Source of the DNA: an uncultured Coprococcus sp.
GTDB taxonomy: Bacteria; Bacillota; Clostridia; Lachnospirales; Lachnospiraceae
Direction of reading: 5' to 3'
DNA: 7,839 nt
NCBI GenBank assembly: GCA_900548315.1
Contig: URJU01000101.1
Coordinates: forward strand, 1-7,839
How positions within the stretch are numbered: the first letter of the stretch is position 1; each line of letters opens with the position of its first letter. The notes beneath the pieces were generated by a model. The model had not been told where the DNA came from, made no database searches, and saw only the letters and a program-made list of their open reading frames with translations. A program made the translations under genes and the position numbers. Shown in pieces: positions 1 to 4,803 of the stretch.

Positions 1-39
1 CCTTGGCAAGGAGATGCTCCACCGCTGAGCCACTCGCGC
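1..39 (-). tRNA. tRNA-Gly(GCC), 5' part, truncated by window edge
   Basis: The 39 bases are identical to 201-239, the 5' part of the complete tRNA-Gly gene 200 bp further on. Read on the minus strand they give the acceptor 5' strand GCGCGAG, the D arm GCTC/GAGC, and the anticodon arm as far as the GCC anticodon and the start of its 3' stem. The variable loop, T arm and acceptor 3' strand lie outside the window. It is the downstream member of a tandem pair and has its own promoter at 70-98. Confidence 0.93.
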
Positions 40-69
40 TTATCTGCTGTGTTTCTCACAACAATATGG

Positions 70-98
70 ATGATACCATACCGTTGCTAAACTGTCAA
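70..98 (-). promoter_or_regulatory. Sigma-A-type promoter of the truncated tRNA-Gly
   Basis: On the minus strand the -35 box is TTGACA (93-98, perfect consensus) and the -10 box is TATCAT (70-75), separated by exactly 17 bp. The expected start lies about 25 bases before the tRNA 5' end at 39. An A/T-rich tract just upstream (about 99-122) matches the one upstream of the second tRNA copy and could act as an UP element. The second copy therefore need not depend on read-through from the first. Confidence 0.82.
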
Positions 99-167
99 CA
101 ATTTTTTGAAAATTTTTAGCAATACGACAAATTACATAAATAAACATAATCTGTGATATCTGCCAAG

Positions 168-239
168 AGCGCGAGACGGGAATCGAACCCGCGACCCTCT
201 CCTTGGCAAGGAGATGCTCCACCGCTGAGCCACTCGCGC
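168..239 (-). tRNA. tRNA-Gly with GCC anticodon
   Basis: A complete 72-base cloverleaf reads on the minus strand: acceptor GCGCGAG/CTCGCGC, D arm GCTC-AGCGGTG-GAGC, anticodon arm TCTCC-TTGCCAA-GGAGA with anticodon GCC, a five-base variable loop, and T arm GCGGG-TTCGATT-CCCGT (one G-U pair). The discriminator is U, normal for bacterial tRNA-Gly. CCA is not encoded (the following bases are CTT), so it must be added after transcription. It decodes GGC and GGU. I see no clear hairpin terminator between it and the next tRNA promoter. Confidence 0.97.
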
Positions 240-268
240 TTATTGCTGTGTTCAACACAACAATATGG

Positions 269-297
269 ATAATACCACATCAAAGCCAAATTGCCAA
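269..297 (-). promoter_or_regulatory. Sigma-A-type promoter of the complete tRNA-Gly
   Basis: On the minus strand TTGGCA (-35, 292-297) and TATTAT (-10, 269-274) are separated by 17 bp. A tract of A and T runs lies directly upstream (about 298-322), nearly identical to the copy 200 bp away. The transcript would start near 262, leaving a leader of about 22 bases. The upstream tract lies in the short gap after the HMA gene, so the tRNA promoter immediately follows that gene's stop. Confidence 0.82.
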
Positions 298-352
298 CAA
301 TTTTTTGAAAATTTTTTACAATTTTTCTCAAATTAATTTTTCAAAAACCCTA

Positions 353-709
353 TCAAGCTATATTTTTCACAGTGTATCCGGCTTTCTCCACGCATCTTAT
401 AAGTTCATCGTCCGTAGTCTCTCTTCCAAGCTTTACCACAGCCTTCTGTTTCTTCAGATCAACTTTTGCGTTCACATTCTCCAAACTGTTGAGTGCATTC
501 TGCACCCTCGCCGAACAGTTGCCGCAGTGCATGCCCTCTATATAAATGGTTTTTACAGCCACAACATTTTTTATCTTGTCACCTTTAATCTTCACAGAGC
601 CGCCACCGCCACAGCAGCCGCCCTCTCCTTTAAAATGCTTTGCAGAACTGATAACCGCACCTACGACTATAAGCAGCAGTATACATATAACAAGTATCGT
701 TCCACCCAT
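353..709 (-). CDS. Membrane-anchored heavy-metal-associated (HMA) domain protein with Cys-rich linker
   Basis: This 118-residue protein has three parts. Residues 4-21 form one hydrophobic membrane segment. Residues 22-48 are a short linker with the cluster GEGGCCGGGG. Residues 52-117 form an HMA ferredoxin-like domain with the metal-binding motif GMHCGNC (C62 and C65). HMA domains of this kind bind Cu(I) or another soft metal and pass it to a P-type ATPase or another chaperone. The N-terminal half resembles the FeoB-associated Cys-rich membrane proteins, so this looks like that architecture fused to an HMA domain. The ATG at 709 is preceded by GAAGGAG (721-727) at an 11-base spacing. It lies 22 bases after the Fur-like gene, so the two are probably co-transcribed. 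No P-type ATPase is visible here. The metal is not shown by the sequence; copper is the first guess. Confidence 0.88.
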   Translation of the reverse strand: MGGTILVICILLLIVVGAVISSAKHFKGEGGCCGGGGSVKIKGDKIKNVVAVKTIYIEGMHCGNCSARVQNALNSLENVNAKVDLKKQKAVVKLGRETTDDELIRCVEKAGYTVKNIA

Positions 710-731
710 TTTTTACTCATCTCCTTCGTCT

Positions 732-1217
732 CTAACAACAAGTACCGCATCCGCACGGCTTTACACTTACACCTGTAACTGCCTGATTCTCAATATAGCC
801 ACCGGCCATCAACCCTGCTCTTATTATACGGTTCCATTCTTTTGCCGACAATTCTATGCTCGATGAATCATCAAGCTCGATGACACAGGCATCCTCTATT
901 CCACAGCTTTCTCCGCATGCAACCTTATACATATTCTTTCTGTTGATCGCCCCAATATCCTCCAGTGTATTCACCATTCTGTACACTGTAGCCGAACCGA
1001 TCTTACTGTCCTGCTTTGCTGCTTTATAGTATATCTCCTTACAAGATGAGCATTCTTCCCCAAGGATTATATCCAGAAGTATCATTCTCTGCCTTGTTAT
1101 CCTGCAGCCACGCTCTCTCAGTCTGCTGATAACTATCTCCTTCTGCATCGCTGTTCGCTGGATACCTGTATCATCTATATTCTTCTTGTCCGTCACTGTT
1201 TTATCGTCAGCCATCAT
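732..1217 (-). CDS. Atypical Fur-family transcriptional regulator, Cys-rich and without histidine
   Basis: The protein has 161 residues, close to the usual Fur/PerR/Zur length. The winged-helix DNA-binding half is clear: GCRITRQRMILLDIIL (37-52), then SCKEIYYKA, and the recognition helix region IGSATVYRMVNTLEDIG (73-89). The C-terminal half is divergent. The family's usual His-rich dimerisation/metal motif is absent and there is no histidine anywhere. Instead there are ten cysteines: C38, C56/C59 (CxxC), C101/C105/C111, and a terminal CGCGTCC (155-161). A thiolate metal site or redox sensing is therefore more likely than a classical iron site, but this is inference. AAGGAGG at 1223-1229 lies 5 bases before the ATG at 1217 and 8 before the in-frame ATG at 1214, so the true start may be 1214. 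It leads a two-gene unit with the HMA protein and probably controls it. Confidence 0.87.
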   Translation of the reverse strand: MMADDKTVTDKKNIDDTGIQRTAMQKEIVISRLRERGCRITRQRMILLDIILGEECSSCKEIYYKAAKQDSKIGSATVYRMVNTLEDIGAINRKNMYKVACGESCGIEDACVIELDDSSSIELSAKEWNRIIRAGLMAGGYIENQAVTGVSVKPCGCGTCC

Positions 1218-1249
1218 ACACGCCTCCTTGAAATAGTCTCAAATAAATC

Positions 1250-1273
1250 CAATTGCTAATTGATAATATTATC
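1250..1273. promoter_or_regulatory. Palindromes near the transcription start of the Fur-like gene (candidate Fur-type box)
   Basis: Two inverted repeats share one base: CAATT-gct-AATTG (1250-1262) and the perfect 12-bp palindrome GATAATATTATC (1262-1273). The second is made of the GATAAT/ATTATC hexamers typical of Fur boxes, without the central spacer base. Both lie between the proposed -10 box and the ribosome binding site, where a bound repressor would block the promoter. The sequence shows the symmetry; assigning it to this regulator is inference. Confidence 0.5.
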
Positions 1274-1280
1274 GCCAAGG

Positions 1281-1311
1281 TTAGTATGCACTAACATAAA
1301 TTAGTTGTCAA
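1281..1311 (-). promoter_or_regulatory. Promoter of the Fur-like/HMA unit with overlapping inverted-repeat operator
   Basis: On the minus strand TTGACA (1306-1311, perfect -35) lies 17 bp from CATACT (1283-1288, -10, four of six consensus bases). The spacer and -10 are filled by three alternating half-sites seen on the plus strand: TTAGT (1281-1285), ACTAA (1290-1294), TTAGT (1301-1305). They form two inverted repeats sharing the middle half-site. A dimeric repressor here would cover the promoter. The -10 is weak, so the promoter call is moderate. Confidence 0.6.
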
Positions 1312-1325
1312 TAACAAATTGTGGT

Positions 1326-1353
1326 AAATCAAGATAAACAAAATCAAGATAAA
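1326..1353. repeat. Direct repeat of 13 bp, period 15
   Basis: AAATCAAGATAAA occurs at 1326-1338 and again at 1341-1353 with two bases between. The pair lies upstream of the Fur-like promoter, in the gap after the kinase gene. A 15-bp period is not a whole number of helical turns. It may be a regulator site or simple sequence; no function is shown. Confidence 0.6.
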
Positions 1354-1394
1354 TTACTTTTGTATAATAATCCTTCCAGTTTATACATGTCCTA

Positions 1395-1430
1395 CTTTTA
1401 TGCATCTGTTTTTATGCGTCTGCTTTTATA
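1395..1430. repeat. Short tandem repeat of a 14-bp unit, about 2.6 copies
   Basis: The units are CTTTTATGCATCTG (1395-1408), TTTTTATGCGTCTG (1409-1422, two differences) and a partial CTTTTATA (1423-1430). The array starts a few bases after the kinase stop codon, where a terminator would be expected. I see no hairpin followed by a T-run in it. Confidence 0.65.
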
Positions 1431-1432
1431 TT

Positions 1433-3853
1433 TTAATCTTTGAACTCTATAACTGCCTTGAACAGATCACCATCTATGCTCAGCTTAAAATCAGCCCTCA
1501 TAAGTGTGCAAAGGCTGTTTGCTATAGAAAGTCCCAAGCCGCTGCCCTCTGTATTTCGCGAACTGTCCCCACGGACAAATCTCTCCATAAGCTCATCACT
1601 TGACACATTTAAAGCCTCTCTGGAGATGTTCTTGAACTCAATTCTCACTGAACCGGCTTCATGGATCACGGATGCATACACTCTGGTTCCAGGCATCGCG
1701 TATTTGCTTATATTGGCAAGGAGATTATCAAATACTCTCCACAGATGCTGTCCATCAGCCCTTATGACTGCCGGCACCTCTGATCTTGTGAATACGACCT
1801 TAAGCCCGGCATTTGCAAGTTTATCCTCATATTCTGCAACAGCCTGCTCAAGCAGCATATTTGCATCTATCTCTGCCCAGTTTATCTGGATATTGCCGGT
1901 GGATGCCTTGGATGCCTCGACCAGATCCTCTATGAGTTTTTTCAGTCTCGCGGACTGCCTTGAGAGAACTCCTATATATTCCTGCCTTGTCTTCTCATCC
2001 ATATCGTCCTTCTGCAGCAGATCAACATAGTTGATTATGGAGGTAAGCGGGGTCTTTATATCGTGGGATACATTTGTTATGAGTTCCGTCTTCAAATGTT
2101 CACTCTTCATTCTGGCCTCAACGGCCTTTGACATGCCGTCACTTATCTGATTGAGATGTTCACCGTGTGCGCGGAATACCCAGAACATCTTGCTTGTGTC
2201 CGCTTTCCTGTCCAGATTGCCCTCCGCCATCTCCTTTGCGCATTTGTATAACTCTTGTGTCTGTATGAGATATGCCACTATTCCGACTATGCACAGCCAT
2301 TTTAAAATGATATAAATCACTACCCAAAGGAGGCCTCTCATGCTGCCTGCCGCCAGGATTGCCACAAAAATTATCTCTACTATAGTTATACATATATAAG
2401 CCCATATGCCCTTCTGCGTCAGGGACATATGACTTTTCACATACCTGAAACAAGCTTTCGTCTTTCCTGCTATCCACTTCAGTGTGCGGATTATCAGACA
2501 GTCTGCAAAAAATGTTCCCGCCTTCACCTTCGCAACCATATTGTTAAAGAAAAACAACGCCACAGAATATAGACATGCCACCGGCACCAGAAACGCAATG
2601 TACTGTATATTTTCTGATACAAATGTGTAGTTCCTATACTGGTTCACACACATGGATGCGATTCCGCTTTCAACGCAGATCCCTACTGCTGCTGCAACAG
2701 AGCATACTGCCATAGCCAGCACAAGTTCCGTCGGAGCCCTCTCAAATCTGCCGAGTGTTATCGTCTCCTTCCCTGTCTTTACTCCGGCATTGACCATTGA
2801 AAATATTGACATGACGATGCACAGCAGCAACATAACTGCAAATCCTGCCAGTATCCCCTTACTCTTCGTATTCCATACTCCAATGTATTGGACCATTTCC
2901 GGATTTGACGCTTTGATGTTGTCTACAGCAGCCGTAACATCCACATAGCACTTTCCCGTGATATTTATAAATGAATATGCATCATAGCTTAGCACAAGAC
3001 AGTAGCCATTCCCAGATGAACTGCCAATCTCGTCTGTGTCGTCAAAATACAGTTTTTCAACTGAACTCGGGTAATAATCGCCATACATGATATCCTGTGT
3101 GGTGATAGACTTGCCATCCGCTGTCAATACAGAATCTGTATCATTCTCCACAGTAGCATTTTCGTCATTTTCTTCATTATACGTGTATTCGTCATAATAT
3201 GGATCGTTCTCCCCCAGCAGAGCATTGATATACTGCTCACCCTGTTCCATATCACCTAGATTGTTAAACACAATATATCTTTTAACAGGCACTTCTATCG
3301 TGCTGTCATAATCGTTCGTATATATATTGTCGTCCAGCCGGGCATTGTCATTTATCAGCTTTATATTTCCTGTCGTTACTTTTATCTTTCCATTATTTGC
3401 ATTTGTATCATCACTGCAGGCTGCCGTCAGCATATAGCCGATATCATCTCGTTCAACTATATCCGCATACCGGTATGACGACTTGATCGCAGATGTTGTG
3501 TCCGCGTTGGTCAATCTCCGGAAAACATCATCCGCAGTTATAACCATATCTCCGTTATGATCAGCACTCACGAGCTGACTGTATGTTGTAATGCTCTCCA
3601 GCTGCGACCTTGTATCCTGGATGTAATCCTTCACCTTTTCGGTAAGCGCATCATTTGTGTCCTCCACATAATCATTTACAAGCCTCTCATACGGCGTCGC
3701 GCCCTGATCATCATCACTGTACACTCCAAGGTAGCTTCCCTGCAGCACCAGACCGCCTGTATACAGCGTTCCATATGCCAGCACCGCCACAAGAATATAT
3801 ATTCCAAGTTTAAAGAACACATTTCCTCGTATCTTATAAATCGCCTTATCCAC
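1433..3853 (-). CDS. Sensor histidine kinase with large extracellular domain and six TM segments
   Basis: The 806-residue kinase is the partner of the adjacent OmpR-type regulator. TM1 is at about 14-36. An acidic extracytoplasmic domain (37-330) follows, then five more TM segments (about 331-354, 376-396, 415-437, 483-503, 507-529). A HAMP-like linker leads to the HisKA H-box SHDIKTPL with H597 as phosphoacceptor. The ATPase domain has an N-box with N710 and the G-box GSGLGL at 770-775. The G1 motif DxGxG is not recognisable: the place is taken by EFKNIS, a variant I know from Clostridia VanS-like kinases. Residues 98-109 look like a single EF-hand/dockerin loop. The start is GTG at 3853, overlapping the regulator's TAG by one base (TAGTG), with GGAGG (3861-3865) seven bases upstream. 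At 806 residues it is longer than most kinases of this class because of the sensor and extra TMs. The ligand is unknown. Confidence 0.93.
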   Translation of the reverse strand: MDKAIYKIRGNVFFKLGIYILVAVLAYGTLYTGGLVLQGSYLGVYSDDDQGATPYERLVNDYVEDTNDALTEKVKDYIQDTRSQLESITTYSQLVSADHNGDMVITADDVFRRLTNADTTSAIKSSYRYADIVERDDIGYMLTAACSDDTNANNGKIKVTTGNIKLINDNARLDDNIYTNDYDSTIEVPVKRYIVFNNLGDMEQGEQYINALLGENDPYYDEYTYNEENDENATVENDTDSVLTADGKSITTQDIMYGDYYPSSVEKLYFDDTDEIGSSSGNGYCLVLSYDAYSFINITGKCYVDVTAAVDNIKASNPEMVQYIGVWNTKSKGILAGFAVMLLLCIVMSIFSMVNAGVKTGKETITLGRFERAPTELVLAMAVCSVAAAVGICVESGIASMCVNQYRNYTFVSENIQYIAFLVPVACLYSVALFFFNNMVAKVKAGTFFADCLIIRTLKWIAGKTKACFRYVKSHMSLTQKGIWAYICITIVEIIFVAILAAGSMRGLLWVVIYIILKWLCIVGIVAYLIQTQELYKCAKEMAEGNLDRKADTSKMFWVFRAHGEHLNQISDGMSKAVEARMKSEHLKTELITNVSHDIKTPLTSIINYVDLLQKDDMDEKTRQEYIGVLSRQSARLKKLIEDLVEASKASTGNIQINWAEIDANMLLEQAVAEYEDKLANAGLKVVFTRSEVPAVIRADGQHLWRVFDNLLANISKYAMPGTRVYASVIHEAGSVRIEFKNISREALNVSSDELMERFVRGDSSRNTEGSGLGLSIANSLCTLMRADFKLSIDGDLFKAVIEFKD

Positions 3854-4542
3854 TATTGTACCTCCATTTTATAACCTCTTCCCCAGATAACCTTTATATA
3901 TCTTGGTTCTGAAGGATTTATCTCTATCTTTTCTCTAAGATGTCTTATGTGTACTGCAACAGATCCTTCCGCTCCCATAGGATCCTCTTTCCACACTGCC
4001 CTGTATATTTCTTTTGTAGAAAATACCTTTCCCACATTCTGCATAAGAAGTTTTAGTATGTCATACTCCGTTGGGGTGAGGGGCATAAGTTCTCCATCAA
4101 GTGTGACCTGTTTGGATTTGTCGTCAAGCTCTATTCCTCCGATAACCAGCTTATCTTTCGGTGTCTCTCCGCCTCCCAGCTGCATATAACGCCTGAGCTG
4201 TGACTTTACCCTTGCCAGAAGTTCCACTGGATTAAACGGTTTTGTCACATAGTCATCTGCGCCGACCTCAAGTCCCAACACCTTGTCGGTATCCTCACTC
4301 TTTGCCGTCAGCATGATAACCGGTACATTGCTGTTTTCTCTTATCTTTGCCATGGCTGTTATACCGTCCATCTGAGGCATCATGACATCCATTAGCACAA
4401 GCTGTATATCATTGGCATTTACCATGTCAACAGCTTCCTTTCCGTTATAAGCTTTGTATACCGAATACCCCGCTGTCTTGAGATATATCTCTATCGCTGA
4501 TACTATGTCTTTTTCATCGTCACATATTAATATATTGTACAT
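3853..4542 (-). CDS. OmpR/PhoB-family response regulator
   Basis: The 229-residue protein has a receiver domain at 1-118 and a winged-helix DNA-binding domain at about 132-228. Receiver residues are intact: acidic pair D8/D9, phosphoacceptor D52 in LVLMDVMMP, T79 in IMLTA, and K101 in VTKPF. The effector domain shows the OmpR pattern, with LTPTEYDILKLL and ending in VIWGRGYKMEVQ. It is the first gene of a two-gene operon, one base overlapping its kinase, so the two are likely translationally coupled. ATG at 4542 has GGTGAGG (4552-4558) nine bases upstream. An earlier ATG at 4549 is out of frame. The target genes are not evident; the divergent DUF4317 gene and autoregulation are the nearest candidates. 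Confidence 0.96.
   Translation of the reverse strand: MYNILICDDEKDIVSAIEIYLKTAGYSVYKAYNGKEAVDMVNANDIQLVLMDVMMPQMDGITAMAKIRENSNVPVIMLTAKSEDTDKVLGLEVGADDYVTKPFNPVELLARVKSQLRRYMQLGGGETPKDKLVIGGIELDDKSKQVTLDGELMPLTPTEYDILKLLMQNVGKVFSTKEIYRAVWKEDPMGAEGSVAVHIRHLREKIEINPSEPRYIKVIWGRGYKMEVQ
3861..3865 (-). promoter_or_regulatory. RBS deciding the GTG start of the histidine kinase
   Basis: GGAGG on the minus strand lies inside the last codons of the response regulator, seven bases before the GTG at 3853. It supports the non-ATG start and the TAGTG stop/start overlap. Confidence 0.75.
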
Positions 4543-4577
4543 TTTTCATAACCTCACCTTTTAATCATTTAACATCA

Positions 4578-4640
4578 GCCTGCCGAAGTCTTATCAGGCA
4601 AATAGCTGACGCAGCATATCAGGTTTTGCATGAAGACCTG
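4578..4640 (-). promoter_or_regulatory. Leader stem-loops before the two-component operon (possible attenuator)
   Basis: In the transcribed (minus) direction three short stem-loops follow each other: CAGGT/ACCTG (4640-4636 with 4624-4620), GCTG/CAGC (4615-4612 with 4608-4605) and GCCTG/CAGGC (4599-4595 with 4582-4578). The first overlaps the end of the 14-codon leader ORF and its stop. CAGG/CCTG elements occur in two copies each, so segments could re-pair (first with third, second with fourth). No T-run follows, so this is not a visible intrinsic terminator. Direct masking of the regulator's RBS is not obvious either. Confidence 0.35.
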
Positions 4641-4663
4641 GCACACACATTTATTCTCAGCAT
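4619..4663 (-). CDS. Putative 14-codon leader peptide or small protein upstream of the response regulator
   Basis: A short ORF encodes MLRINVCARSSCKT and stops at TGA. It is preceded by AGGAGGTGA (4671-4679), a nine-base match to the 16S anti-Shine-Dalgarno sequence and far better than the RBS of the response regulator 77 bases downstream of its stop. Spacing from the end of that match to the ATG is seven bases. Such a site is unlikely to be idle in a leader. It could be a leader peptide linking translation to expression of the two-component genes, or a tiny Cys-containing protein. I do not recognise a family. A GTG at 4668 would give only three codons. Confidence 0.45.
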   Translation of the reverse strand: MLRINVCARSSCKT

Positions 4664-4670
4664 ACCACAA

Positions 4671-4679
4671 TCACCTCCT
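4671..4679 (-). promoter_or_regulatory. Near-perfect Shine-Dalgarno sequence in the two-component leader
   Basis: AGGAGGTGA on the minus strand complements nine bases of the 16S rRNA 3' tail. It precedes the 14-codon ORF and lies more than 120 bases upstream of the response regulator start, so it cannot serve that gene directly. Confidence 0.65.
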
Positions 4680-4686
4680 GTTCTCA

Positions 4687-4715
4687 ATTATCCTCATACT
4701 GCCATTAAGAAACAA
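4687..4715 (-). promoter_or_regulatory. Candidate promoter of the two-component operon
   Basis: On the minus strand TTGTTT (4710-4715) and GATAAT (4687-4692, five of six -10 bases) are separated by 17 bp. The start would fall near 4680, just ahead of the strong Shine-Dalgarno site, giving a leader of about 138 bases. The -35 is poor, which fits a promoter that needs an activator, but the call is tentative. Confidence 0.4.
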
Positions 4716-4729
4716 CCGTTTGAAAGTTT

Positions 4730-4780
4730 AAGATATCTTTAAGGCTTGCACAATTTTGTGGTATACTGGACAAAGATATC
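4730..4780. repeat. Two copies of AAGATATC flanking the DUF4317 promoter
   Basis: AAGATATC occurs at 4730-4737 and 4773-4780, 43 bp apart, about four helical turns. The first copy is part of the perfect palindrome AAGATATCTT (4730-4739). The pair brackets the -10 box of the DUF4317 promoter: one copy is near the -35 position, the other around the transcription start. They may be regulator sites; chance is possible in A/T-rich DNA. Confidence 0.45.
4759..4767 (+). promoter_or_regulatory. Extended -10 promoter of the DUF4317 gene
   Basis: TGGTATACT gives an extended -10 (TG, one base, TATACT at 4762-4767). No good -35 is found 16-18 bp upstream, as is common for extended -10 promoters. Transcription would start near 4774, giving a leader of about 30 bases to the ATG at 4804. 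This also excludes the longer reading from TTG at 4756. Confidence 0.65.
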
Positions 4781-4803
4781 AAAATAGAAATGGAGTTTTA
4801 TTT

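Noticed and set aside
298..352. Terminator after the HMA gene
   Set aside because: The region is only A/T runs without a GC-containing stem followed by T; it is better explained as the upstream tract of the tRNA promoter.
240..352. Integration (att) site at the tRNA-Gly genes
   Set aside because: tRNA 3' ends are common integration sites, but there is no integrase or foreign gene nearby, and the 200-bp repetition is explained by tandem duplication.
203..866. Plus-strand open frames across the tRNA, HMA and Fur-like genes
   Set aside because: They run through a tRNA or opposite clear genes, and their translations are low-complexity shadows.
4619..4663. The leader ORF as a remnant of a 2Fe-2S NuoE-like protein, because INVCARSSC resembles the INVCxGSSC opening of such proteins
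   Set aside because: The frame stops after 14 codons and nothing downstream in any frame continues the family pattern; the likeness is too short.
4756..4803. TTG start giving the DUF4317 protein 16 extra N-terminal residues
   Set aside because: The -10 box TATACT lies inside this extension and has no RBS before it; ATG 4804 has GGAG at a good spacing and matches the family N-terminus.
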